Of a stretch of 64,000 bases of DNA, positions 34,871-43,321 are shown piece by piece. The notes beneath the pieces are model-generated. The model worked only from the letters and a program-made list of their open reading frames with translations. It was not told the origin of the DNA and did no database searches. How positions within the stretch are numbered: position 1 is the stretch's first letter; each line of letters opens with the position of its first letter. The stretch covers positions 1-64,000 of the forward strand of contig JAKAXL010000005.1 of NCBI GenBank assembly GCA_021816585.1. The letters are read 5' to 3'. The translations under genes were made by a program, and so were the position numbers. This DNA comes from Pseudomonadota bacterium (GTDB lineage: Bacteria; Pseudomonadota; Gammaproteobacteria; Burkholderiales; Burkholderiaceae_C).

Positions 34871-35515
34871 ATGAGCCAGGCCCCCGCCCCTTCGAATCCG
34901 ACCCGATCGATCCCGGTGATCGCACGCCTGCTGTTCCTCAGCCGCTGGCTGCAGCTGCCGCTGTACGTCGGGCTGATCGTCGCGCTGGGGGTGTACGTGG
35001 TGCACTTCTGGGCCGAGCTGATCGACCTCGTGCTGGCGGCCACCGGCAACGTCGAGGCCCTGCAGCACCTGCTGCAGGGAACTGCGATGCACGGCGTCGA
35101 GGCCGCCGGAGCGGCCGTGACGCGGCTCAACGAGACCACCATCATGCTGGTCGCGCTGAGCCTGATCGACGTGGTCATGATCGCCAACCTGCTGATCATG
35201 GTGATCGTCGGCGGCTACGAGACCTTCGTGTCGCGCACCTACCTGGAGGAGCATCCCGACCATCCGGAGTGGCTGTCGCATGTCAACGCCTCGGTGCTGA
35301 AGGTCAAGCTGGCGATGGCCATCATCGGCATCTCGTCGATCCACCTGCTGCGCACCTTCATCAACGCCGACGCCTACAGCGTGAAGGCGCTGGTGGCGCA
35401 GACCGCCATCCACCTCACCTTCCTGGTGTCGGCGCTGGCCGTGGCCTGGACCGACCGCGTGATGACCCGCACCATCATCCTGGGCCAGCAGGCGCACGCC
35501 GCGCAGGACGCGTGA
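34871..35515 (+). CDS. YqhA/UPF0114-family inner-membrane protein, 214 aa
   Basis: Four predicted membrane helices (LPLYVGLIVALGVYVVHFW, TIMLVALSLIDVVMIANLLIMVIV, MAIIGISSIHLLRTFI and LVAQTAIHLTFLVSALAVAW). The conserved IVGGYETFVSR loop and the TIGR00645-like length assign it to the YqhA family, whose function is unknown. The ATG at 34871 was chosen because the upstream reading frame is proline/aspartate low-complexity. It lies 78 bases upstream of the fumarase gene on the same strand. Confidence 0.8.
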   Translation: MSQAPAPSNPTRSIPVIARLLFLSRWLQLPLYVGLIVALGVYVVHFWAELIDLVLAATGNVEALQHLLQGTAMHGVEAAGAAVTRLNETTIMLVALSLIDVVMIANLLIMVIVGGYETFVSRTYLEEHPDHPEWLSHVNASVLKVKLAMAIIGISSIHLLRTFINADAYSVKALVAQTAIHLTFLVSALAVAWTDRVMTRTIILGQQAHAAQDA

Positions 35516-35551
35516 AACCGCGCGCCGGGGGCCCGCGGACGACTTAAGATT

Positions 35552-35575
35552 GGGGGATACCCTGAAAAATCCCCC
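35552..35575 (+). other. Inverted repeat in the fumarase leader
   Basis: GGGGGAT and ATCCCCC form a perfect 7-bp stem around a ten-base A-rich loop, ending 18 bases before the fumarase ATG and just upstream of its GGAG. It could be an operator or a leader hairpin. Confidence 0.4.
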
Positions 35576-35593
35576 GCACCGGAGACCGCCCCC

Positions 35594-37123
35594 ATGGCAA
35601 GCACCGTGATCCACCAGGACGACCTGGTCGAATCGATCGCCGCCGCGCTGCAGTTCATCAGCTACTACCACCCGGCCGACTTCATCCGCCATCTGGCGAT
35701 GGCCTACGAGCGCGAGCAAAGCCCCGCCGCGCGCGACGCGATCGCGCAGATCCTCACCAACAGCCGGATGTGCGCCGAGGGCCATCGCCCGATCTGCCAG
35801 GACACCGGCATCGTCAACGTGTTCCTGCGCGTGGGCATGGACGTGCGCTTCGAGGGCCTGAGCGGGTCGCTGCAGGACGCCGTCGACGAAGGCGTGCGCC
35901 GCGGCTACGACAACGCCGACAACAAGCTGCGCGCCTCGGTGCTGGCCGACCCGCTGTTCGAGCGCAAGAACACCCGCGACAACACGCCGGCGGTGCTGCA
36001 CGTGGAACTGGTTCCCGGCAACACGGTCGACGTGCAGGTCGCCGCGAAGGGCGGCGGCTCGGAGGCGAAATCCAAGTTCGCGATGCTCAATCCGTCGGAC
36101 AGCGTGGTCGACTGGGTGCTGAAGACGGTGCCGACGATGGGCGCCGGCTGGTGCCCCCCCGGCATGCTGGGCATCGGCATCGGCGGCACCGCGGAAAAGG
36201 CCATGCTGATGGCCAAGCAGTCGCTGATGGACGACATCGACATGAGCGAACTGCTGAGCCGCGGCCCGCGCGACCGCTTCGAGGAACTGCGCATCGAGCT
36301 GTACGAGAAGGTCAACGCGCTGGGTATCGGTGCGCAGGGCCTGGGCGGCCTGACCACCGTGCTCGACGTGAAGATCCGCCACTGGCCCTGCCACGCCGCG
36401 AACCTGCCGATCGCGATGATCCCCAACTGCGCGGCGACCCGCCACGCCCATTTCGTGCTCGACGGCCAGGGCCCGGTGTACCTGGAGCCGCCCAGCCTCG
36501 ACCTGTGGCCGCAGGTGCACTGGACCCCCGACACGCAACGCAGCCGCCGCGTCGACCTGGACACGCTGACCGCGGAACAGGTCGCCGCCTTCAAGCCGGG
36601 CGAGACCCTGCTGCTGTCGGGCAAGCTGCTGACCGGGCGCGACGCCGCGCACGCGCGCATCAGCGCCATGCTGGCCAAGGGCGAGAAGCTGCCGGTGGAT
36701 TTCACCAACCGCGTGATCTACTACGTCGGCCCGGTGGACCCGGTGCGCGACGAGGCGGTCGGCCCGGCCGGCCCGACCACGTCGACCCGCATGGACAAGT
36801 TCACCGAGACCATGCTGGGCCAGACCGGCCTGCTGGCGATGGTGGGCAAGGCCGAGCGGGGTCCGGTGGCCATCGAGTCCATCCGCAGGCACCGAAGCGC
36901 CTACCTGATCGCGGTGGGCGGCGCCGCCTACCTGGTGTCGAAGGCGATCAAGAGCTCGCGCCTGCTGGCCTTCCCGGAGCTGGGCATGGAAGCGATCTAC
37001 GAGTTCGAGGTGCGCGACATGCCGGTGACCGTGGCGGTCGACTCGCAGGGCGAGTCGGTGCACAACAGCGGCCCGGCGCATTGGCAGGCGCACATCGGCA
37101 AGATCCCGGTGGCCACGGCCTGA
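35594..37123 (+). CDS. fumA: Class I fumarate hydratase, 509 aa
   Basis: Iron-sulfur, oxygen-sensitive fumarase of the single-chain FumA/FumB type. It interconverts fumarate and malate in the TCA cycle. The N-terminal domain carries cluster cysteines in SRMCAEGHRPICQDTG and later AMIPNCAATRHAHF; GGGSEAKSKFAML and the C-terminal GPTTSTRMDKFTE are conserved substrate-site stretches. GGAG precedes the ATG by nine bases. Full length, no anomalies. Confidence 0.93.
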   Translation: MASTVIHQDDLVESIAAALQFISYYHPADFIRHLAMAYEREQSPAARDAIAQILTNSRMCAEGHRPICQDTGIVNVFLRVGMDVRFEGLSGSLQDAVDEGVRRGYDNADNKLRASVLADPLFERKNTRDNTPAVLHVELVPGNTVDVQVAAKGGGSEAKSKFAMLNPSDSVVDWVLKTVPTMGAGWCPPGMLGIGIGGTAEKAMLMAKQSLMDDIDMSELLSRGPRDRFEELRIELYEKVNALGIGAQGLGGLTTVLDVKIRHWPCHAANLPIAMIPNCAATRHAHFVLDGQGPVYLEPPSLDLWPQVHWTPDTQRSRRVDLDTLTAEQVAAFKPGETLLLSGKLLTGRDAAHARISAMLAKGEKLPVDFTNRVIYYVGPVDPVRDEAVGPAGPTTSTRMDKFTETMLGQTGLLAMVGKAERGPVAIESIRRHRSAYLIAVGGAAYLVSKAIKSSRLLAFPELGMEAIYEFEVRDMPVTVAVDSQGESVHNSGPAHWQAHIGKIPVATA

Positions 37124-37151
37124 GCCGCCGGCCGCGCGCACCCGCGACGAC

Positions 37152-37994
37152 GTGAAGCCCGCCGCCACCCCCGACCTCGGATCGCCGGCGCCGTGCCTCG
37201 GCGTGTTCGATTCCGGGCTGGGCGGGCTCACCGTGCTGGCCGCGCTGCGCCGGCGCCTGCCGCGGGCGCGCCTGCTGTATGCCGCCGACTCCGCGTACGC
37301 GCCGTACGGCGAGCGCGACGCCGCCTACGTGATCGAGCGCTCGCGCGTGCTCACGCGCTTTCTCCTCGCCGAAGGCGCGCAGCTGCTGGTGGTGGCCTGC
37401 AACACCGCCACCGCGCTGGCCATCGCCGAGCTGCGCCGCGAATGGCCCGGCGTACCCTTCGTCGGGATCGAGCCGGCGATCAAGCCGGCGCTGGCCGCGC
37501 GCGGCCAGGCCGACGGTCCGGTCGGGGTGCTGGCCACGCCGGCCACGCTGGGCAGCGACAGGTTCCGCACGCTGCTGGCGCGCCACGGCGCCGACTCCCC
37601 GGTGCTGCTGCAGCCCTGCCCGGGGCTGGCCGAGGCCATCGAGACCCGCGGCCCGCAGGACCCCGCGACCCTGGATCTGCTGCGCGACCTGTGCGCACCG
37701 CTGAAGGCCGCCGGCTGCACCCGCGTGGTGCTGGGCTGCACCCATTACCCGCTGCTCGCCGAAGCCATCCTGCGGGTGTTCGGCGAGCCGGCACCGCAAC
37801 TGCTCGATCCGGCCGACGCAGTGGCCGCGCAGGCGGCGCGACTGGCCGGCGAGCTGCCGGGCTGCGCCGCCGCGGCGCCGCTGCGCGCATGGAGCAACGG
37901 CGACGCGCAGCTGCTGCGCCGCGTCGCCGCCGCCTGCGGCATCGCCATCGACACCGTGCTGCCGCTTCCCGAGGCCTCGCCAGTGTCGGCCTGA
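37152..37994 (+). CDS. murI: Glutamate racemase, 280 aa
   Basis: Cofactor-independent racemase that makes D-glutamate for peptidoglycan. Both catalytic cysteines are visible, in VVACNTATALA and LGCTHYPLL, with the N-terminal GVFDSGLGGLTVL substrate loop. It starts with GTG at 37152; there is no ATG before the first conserved motif. It lies 28 bases after fumarase and is probably in the same transcript. Confidence 0.93.
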   Translation: MKPAATPDLGSPAPCLGVFDSGLGGLTVLAALRRRLPRARLLYAADSAYAPYGERDAAYVIERSRVLTRFLLAEGAQLLVVACNTATALAIAELRREWPGVPFVGIEPAIKPALAARGQADGPVGVLATPATLGSDRFRTLLARHGADSPVLLQPCPGLAEAIETRGPQDPATLDLLRDLCAPLKAAGCTRVVLGCTHYPLLAEAILRVFGEPAPQLLDPADAVAAQAARLAGELPGCAAAAPLRAWSNGDAQLLRRVAAACGIAIDTVLPLPEASPVSA

Positions 37995-38038
37995 GCCCGG
38001 CACGGCATCGGGCGCGGGCCGTCGCGGGGTTGCCGGGA

Positions 38039-38064
38039 GCAGGACCGGGACGGCGGGGTCCTGC
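38039..38064. repeat. Inverted repeat between convergent genes
   Basis: GCAGGACC and GGTCCTGC form a perfect 8-bp stem around a ten-base loop, between murI and the convergent hypothetical gene. It may act as a bidirectional terminator although no T tract follows. Confidence 0.45.
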
Positions 38065-38071
38065 GCATGGC

Positions 38072-38638
38072 TCAGAGTCGAAGGTAGCTTTCGACTTCCC
38101 GGCCGAACCATGAGGAGCGCTCGACCACTTCGAGCTTCGTGCCCGGGGGAAGGCGCGCCTGCTCGGCGCGGGCGACGCACAGGTGGACCGAATCCGACAT
38201 GCGGTTCGTTCGCTGCAGGTCGAGACCGTGGCAGGCCCCGCCCCGCCCATCGGTCTCGAAGTGCGAGACCACCCTGTAGACCCCCGAATGGTCCGTGCCG
38301 AACAGCGCGTTGCCGGCGGCCGCCACGAGGATCGAGCCGGCCATGACCGCGAGCACGGCATTGGCCAGCGCTCGCCACCAGGCCCCCAGCTCCGAGTACG
38401 GCTGGGGCGGCTTGTAGCGCGGCTTGTACCAGCAGCCCACGATCAGGGGCTGGATCCTCCAGGCCAGGAGCAGCGTCGCCAGCATGCCGACGACCAGCGC
38501 CGCATGCACATAGGAGGTGCTGGGGTTGAAGTTCCTGCCGCCGGCCAGCAGGGCGATCACGATCACCACCACCGCCCCGATCGGCATCAGCTGCATCGAA
38601 ACCGGAAGTCGCGGCTGCTGATCGAACGAAGACGACAT
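38072..38638 (-). CDS. Hypothetical inner-membrane protein with C-terminal soluble domain, 188 aa
   Basis: Not recognised. Three hydrophobic stretches (MPIGAVVVIVIALLAG, AALVVGMLATLLLAW and ALANAVLAVMAGSILVAAAG, within residues 18-110) are followed by a soluble tail of about 75 residues (YRVVSHFETDGRGGACHGLDL... to the end) that contains two cysteines. AGGAG sits nine bases upstream of the start, which supports a real gene. It converges on murI and diverges from the small membrane gene at 38967. Function is unknown. Confidence 0.6.
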   Translation of the reverse strand: MSSSFDQQPRLPVSMQLMPIGAVVVIVIALLAGGRNFNPSTSYVHAALVVGMLATLLLAWRIQPLIVGCWYKPRYKPPQPYSELGAWWRALANAVLAVMAGSILVAAAGNALFGTDHSGVYRVVSHFETDGRGGACHGLDLQRTNRMSDSVHLCVARAEQARLPPGTKLEVVERSSWFGREVESYLRL

Positions 38639-38966
38639 GATGCGATCTCCTGGCGGCCTGTCTGGACAGATCGGTCACCGGCCCGCGCCGGGCCGGGAAG
38701 CTCCGGAGCCACGCGGCGACGGAGCATCGACGCCATGCACGACCTGCACTGCCCGCAATTCTTGCAGCCCGGCCCGCCCTTTGTCCATGCCGCGCGCCGC
38801 CCGGCAGTGCATCGGACCGGCCTGTGCCGCGCAGGACTGCGCGGCATGCCCGTTAACATGCCCCCCGGGAGCAGCACTCCAGGAGCCTCGCCAGCGGCGC
38901 GCGGCGGCAGCGGCGATCGACCTGCGCTGGCTCGCGGATCCGGCCCGCCGCGCGCATGGCGTGGCC
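38639..38966. other. Gap between two divergent membrane-protein genes
   Basis: About 330 bases without a supported gene. All frames give Cys/Pro/Arg-rich low-complexity peptides. It presumably contains the divergent promoters; none was clear to the eye. Confidence 0.4.
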
Positions 38967-39311
38967 ATGGGCCTGGCCGATGCTCCACCAGAAGCTTCCC
39001 CGGGAAACGACGTGATCGCCCATTGGATGGCCAGCTTGCACACGGTCTGGGCCCGGCTGCCCTGGTGGAACTGGGCCCTGCAGATCGTGGGTCTCGTGAG
39101 TTCGTACGTGGGCGCCGAACTCAACGCACGCATGCGCGTGCAGGGCTTCCATGTCTGGCTGCTGGCCAACGTCGTGCTCTTCGTGGTCCACGTCAGCTCG
39201 GGCCTGTGGGCCCTGGCGCTGCTGGACATGGCCTATTTCCGCATCAACGTCAAAGGCATCCGGCACTGGAGGAGATCGCACCCCTCGCAGGGCGACGCGA
39301 CCACGGCCTGA
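38967..39311 (+). CDS. Small membrane protein, PnuC-like fold suspected, 114 aa
   Basis: Two to three hydrophobic helices in residues 30-100 (WNWALQIVGLVSSYVGAEL, VWLLANVVLFVVHVSSGLWALALL) and a basic C-terminus. The pattern resembles the short integral membrane proteins related to half of PnuC-type transporters that occur in phages and accessory regions; this is an impression, not a motif match. Start choice is uncertain: ATG 38967, GTG 39012 and ATG 39027 are all possible, and the frame stays open further upstream with low-complexity sequence. Confidence 0.5.
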   Translation: MGLADAPPEASPGNDVIAHWMASLHTVWARLPWWNWALQIVGLVSSYVGAELNARMRVQGFHVWLLANVVLFVVHVSSGLWALALLDMAYFRINVKGIRHWRRSHPSQGDATTA

Positions 39312-39416
39312 CCGAGTGCGCAGGACCCGGCGCGGGACGTCGAGGATTTGCTACGCTGGATCCGATCCGAAGCGGGTCAGCGGACCCCACGGGAATTCGC
39401 GACCGGAGACCTCGCC

Positions 39417-39608
39417 ATGCGCCTGTTCATCGCCATCATCCTGCCCTGGCTGGCCTTCTTCACCATCGGCAGGCCCATCGCCGGAATCGTCTGCCTGATC
39501 CTGCAGCTGACCATCCTCGGCTGGATCCCGGCGGCCATCTGGGCGGTCTACGCGCTGGGCCAGTACAAGACCGACAAGAAGATCGAAGCCGCGCTGGGCC
39601 GGCGCTGA
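39417..39608 (+). CDS. Pmp3/YqaE-family small membrane protein, 63 aa
   Basis: Two membrane helices joined by a short loop (FIAIILPWLAFFTIGRPIAGIVCLILQLTILGW...), then YALGQYKTDKKIEAAL. This matches the UPF0057/Pmp3 layout of tiny proteolipids linked to membrane potential and salt or cold stress. CCGGAG precedes the ATG by eight bases, which fixes the start over the longer ORF at 39348. It lies at the edge of the AT-richer accessory stretch. Confidence 0.75.
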   Translation: MRLFIAIILPWLAFFTIGRPIAGIVCLILQLTILGWIPAAIWAVYALGQYKTDKKIEAALGRR

Positions 39609-39682
39609 AGAGCAAACGCCGGCATGAAAATCGCCAAGTACTCAGCGATGCCCTATGCGGCGTACTCCCCGCGGTCTTTCGG

Positions 39683-40015
39683 CTAGTCGTTGCCAGCGGG
39701 GTTGACCACGCCCGCATCCACGCTGTTAGGCGTCGGCCCTGGTGTGCGCTGAAGTGCGATACCGCCAATTCCAAGGATCACGCCGGGTATCGGCGCAACC
39801 GAGCTCCCGGCGGGGGCCGGCGCCACAGGTCCGACGGCAATGGCTAGCTGGGGCCCGGCTTCGAAGTGGCCTTCGTGCAGGTTGAAGTGCTTTACGAGGA
39901 GAGTCGCCAGCGACTTCAAGTCGACCGTGAGCTGCTTTGGCCCCTCAGCCAAGCTAGTGGTGACTGGCTGCGTCGCCGCGCTTGGCCGGCGCCGTGAAGA
40001 CTTCGATGTAGCCAT
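39683..40015 (-). CDS. Hypothetical protein overlapping hicB, 110 aa
   Basis: Third gene of the HicAB-type locus, starting inside the 3' end of hicB and overlapping it by 62 bases in another frame. The N-terminus is basic and disordered (MATSKSSRRRPSAATQ), followed by LKSLATLLVKHFNLHEGHFEAGPQLAIAVGPV and a hydrophobic Gly/Pro-rich segment. I recall similar uncharacterised proteins from other proteobacteria but no named function. No ribosome-binding site search is decisive because the start lies within hicB. Confidence 0.5.
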   Translation of the reverse strand: MATSKSSRRRPSAATQPVTTSLAEGPKQLTVDLKSLATLLVKHFNLHEGHFEAGPQLAIAVGPVAPAPAGSSVAPIPGVILGIGGIALQRTPGPTPNSVDAGVVNPAGND

Positions 40016-40463
40016 CGATCAGTTCGAGCTCCTGGGAAGCAACGAGGTCGCGTTCGATAACGTTCACGCCGACCTCAACCGTATGGTGATGCTCGTGATG
40101 ATGCTTCACGCTGCGCCGATCCTCGAGGAAAGAATCCATCGCTCGACACATCCATTCATTGAGCGTCAGCCCTCTTCGGTGCGCGTCAAGGTTCGCCTCA
40201 CGATGGCGGTCAGACCCGACGCGCACATTGAACGTCCCTTTGCATGGAACGTCCGGCTGCTCACCCGCATCTGCGCATGCGTCCAGGTAGTCGTCTACGG
40301 CTTCGCGGAAGGCGGCCTCAATCGACTCGAACGTATCGCCGCTGTACCCGATCGTGTCCTTGATGTAGAGCAGCCGTCCTACCAGGACGCGTGACTCCAC
40401 ATCCGCCTCGACGGAGCCGATGTAGCCCTTGTACTCAAGGGTGCTTCTGGTGTGTGTCTTCAT
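39954..40463 (-). CDS. hicB: HicB-family antitoxin with C-terminal extension, 169 aa
   Basis: The N-terminal HicB fold (LEYKGYIGSVEADVESRVLVG, then SIEAAFREAVDDYLDAC, residues 8-65) normally covers the toxin. A ribbon-helix-helix follows (GTFNVRVGSDRHREANLDAH..LTLNEWMCRAM, residues about 75-110) for DNA binding. Then come some 50 extra residues opening with HHHEHHH, which standard HicB proteins of about 110 aa lack. The start at 40463 overlaps the toxin-gene stop as ATGA; a GTG three codons upstream is possible. Autorepression through the palindrome at 40747 is likely. Confidence 0.82.
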   Translation of the reverse strand: MKTHTRSTLEYKGYIGSVEADVESRVLVGRLLYIKDTIGYSGDTFESIEAAFREAVDDYLDACADAGEQPDVPCKGTFNVRVGSDRHREANLDAHRRGLTLNEWMCRAMDSFLEDRRSVKHHHEHHHTVEVGVNVIERDLVASQELELIDGYIEVFTAPAKRGDAASHH

Positions 40464-40716
40464 TCTTCCCACTCGCCCGCGTCTTGCAATCCTTCGATCA
40501 GCAAGTCCCTCATGTAGGGAAGCAAGGTGTTGCGAGGATGAGGTTCATGGAGCCGAACTTTCTTGCTGTGCGTTGGTGCACGAACATACGTCCGGAACCT
40601 CTAGTATTGTTGCGCAATGTGAAATTGCAGACGCGCATGAGCGCGACCGTGTCGTCCCAACTGAAGTTGCCTGACTTCGTTTGAAGCTTGGCGATCAGCT
40701 TGTGCTTTTGCGACAC
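40460..40716 (-). pseudogene. hicA: hicA toxin gene with a one-base frameshift
   Basis: From a GTG at 40716 the frame reads like a HicA RNA-interferase (KHKLIAKLQTKSGNFSWDD, then GSGRMFVHQRTARKFGSM) and then hits a stop at FPT. Shifting frame at about 40543-40548 restores the family ending PHPRNTLLPYMRDLLIEGL and a stop overlapping hicB by ATGA. The span of 257 bases is one short of 86 codons. So a single base is missing: either a disabled toxin or a sequencing error. The start is the best guess, since the frame stays open further upstream. Confidence 0.75.
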
Positions 40717-40746
40717 GCTGGCAGTATCAATGAAAGCCCAAATCTT

Positions 40747-40766
40747 AGCAACTAGATCTAGTTGCT
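40747..40766. promoter_or_regulatory. 20-bp palindrome, putative HicB operator
   Basis: AGCAACTAGATCTAGTTGCT is perfectly self-complementary, 30 bases upstream of the hicA start. A TAAGAT hexamer (possible -10, minus strand) abuts it at 40742-40747. This fits autoregulation by a dimeric ribbon-helix-helix antitoxin. Confidence 0.7.
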
Positions 40767-40980
40767 CCTTGAGCAGCCACGCGACAGCCACATCGCAAGC
40801 AAGGGCAAGCTTGCGCCAGTCCGTCGGGGACACATGAAGAGGTGGCCCGGCAATACCGAACACGGCGATAAGTGGGTAGGCTGCTCCCCTGGGTGATGAA
40901 TTCGCCCGCGCCTGCACCGCGGTCGAACTGCGTAGCTGGATGCCAGCTAGATCAAAAATTCGCAACTTTTCCACTCTATC
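40767..40980. other. AT-richer gap between hicA and xth
   Basis: No gene supported. A minus-strand frame (DVAVAWLLKEQLDLVAKIW) is open into hicA but has no recognisable start. TAGCTGG-ATG-CCAGCTA, a perfect 7-3-7 inverted repeat at 40933-40949, lies 31 bases upstream of xth and may belong to its control or to the insertion boundary. Confidence 0.45.
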
Positions 40981-41757
40981 GTGAAGATCGCCACCTGGAA
41001 CGTCAATTCGCTGTCCGTGCGCCTGCCGCAACTGCTCGACTGGCTGCGCGAGCAGCAGCCCGAGATCGTCGTGCTGCAGGAGACCAAGCTGGTCGACGCG
41101 CGCTTCCCGCATGCCGAGCTGCTGGCCGCGGGCTGGCAGGCGCAGTGCTTCGGGCAGCCCACCTACAACGGCGTCGCGCTGCTGTCGCGCACCCCGGCGC
41201 AGGACGTGCAACGCAACCTGCCGCAGCTGCAGGACCCGCAGGCGCGGCTGATCGCCGCCACCGTCGAGGGGCTGCGGGTGGTCGGCGCCTACTTCCCGAA
41301 CGGGCAGGAGCCCGGCAGCGACAAGTTCGCCTACAAGATGGACTGGCTGCAGGCGCTGGAGACCTGGCTCGCGCAGCAGCTGGCCGCCTACCCGCGACTG
41401 GTGCTGCTGGGCGACTTCAACGTCGCGCCGGAGGACCGCGACGTGTATGACCCCGAGGCCTGGCGCGGCAAGATCCATTGCACCGACGAGGAACGCGGGC
41501 ATTTCCGCAAGCTGCTGGAGCTCGGACTGGTCGACGCCTTCCGGCTGTTCGAGCAGCCCGAGAAGAGCTGGAGCTGGTGGGACTACCGCAACCTGGCCTT
41601 TCGCCGCAACCAGGGCCTGCGCATCGACCACATCCTGGTCTGCGAGGCCTTGCGCGGCCGCGTGCGCGCCTGCGCGATCGACCGCGCGCCGCGCAAGAAC
41701 GAGCGCCCCAGCGACCACGCGCCGGTGTACGTCGAGCTCGACTGGCCGGCCGCCTGA
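40981..41757 (+). CDS. xth: Exodeoxyribonuclease III (AP endonuclease), 258 aa
   Basis: Mg-dependent 3'-5' exonuclease and AP endonuclease of base-excision repair. The EEP-family motifs are complete: KIATWNVNSLSVRLPQ, LQETKLVD with the metal-binding Glu, GDFNVAPEDRDVYDP, and SDHAPVYVELD with the catalytic Asp-His. It starts with GTG at 40981, exactly at the KIATWNVNS N-terminus, with no clear ribosome-binding site. It sits directly after the AT-rich accessory stretch, and the inverted repeat 31 bases upstream may affect it. Confidence 0.93.
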   Translation: MKIATWNVNSLSVRLPQLLDWLREQQPEIVVLQETKLVDARFPHAELLAAGWQAQCFGQPTYNGVALLSRTPAQDVQRNLPQLQDPQARLIAATVEGLRVVGAYFPNGQEPGSDKFAYKMDWLQALETWLAQQLAAYPRLVLLGDFNVAPEDRDVYDPEAWRGKIHCTDEERGHFRKLLELGLVDAFRLFEQPEKSWSWWDYRNLAFRRNQGLRIDHILVCEALRGRVRACAIDRAPRKNERPSDHAPVYVELDWPAA

Positions 41758-41775
41758 GCGGCGCGGCCCGCGGGC

Positions 41776-43284
<1,509 letters not shown>

Positions 43285-43321
43285 CGCAGGCCTCGCGATG
43301 CGCCGCGGCGCGGCGCGCGGC

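Noticed and set aside
34801-34874. MCGIAA start resembling a class II glutamine amidotransferase
   Set aside because: Only six residues match before the frame becomes Pro/Thr low-complexity and stops; no remnant of the enzyme follows.
39617-39690. ATGAAAATCGCCAAG resembling the start of xth (GTGAAGATCGCCACC), possibly a duplicated end at the accessory-region edge
   Set aside because: Similarity spans only about a dozen bases with mismatches and stops there; MKIA starts are common.
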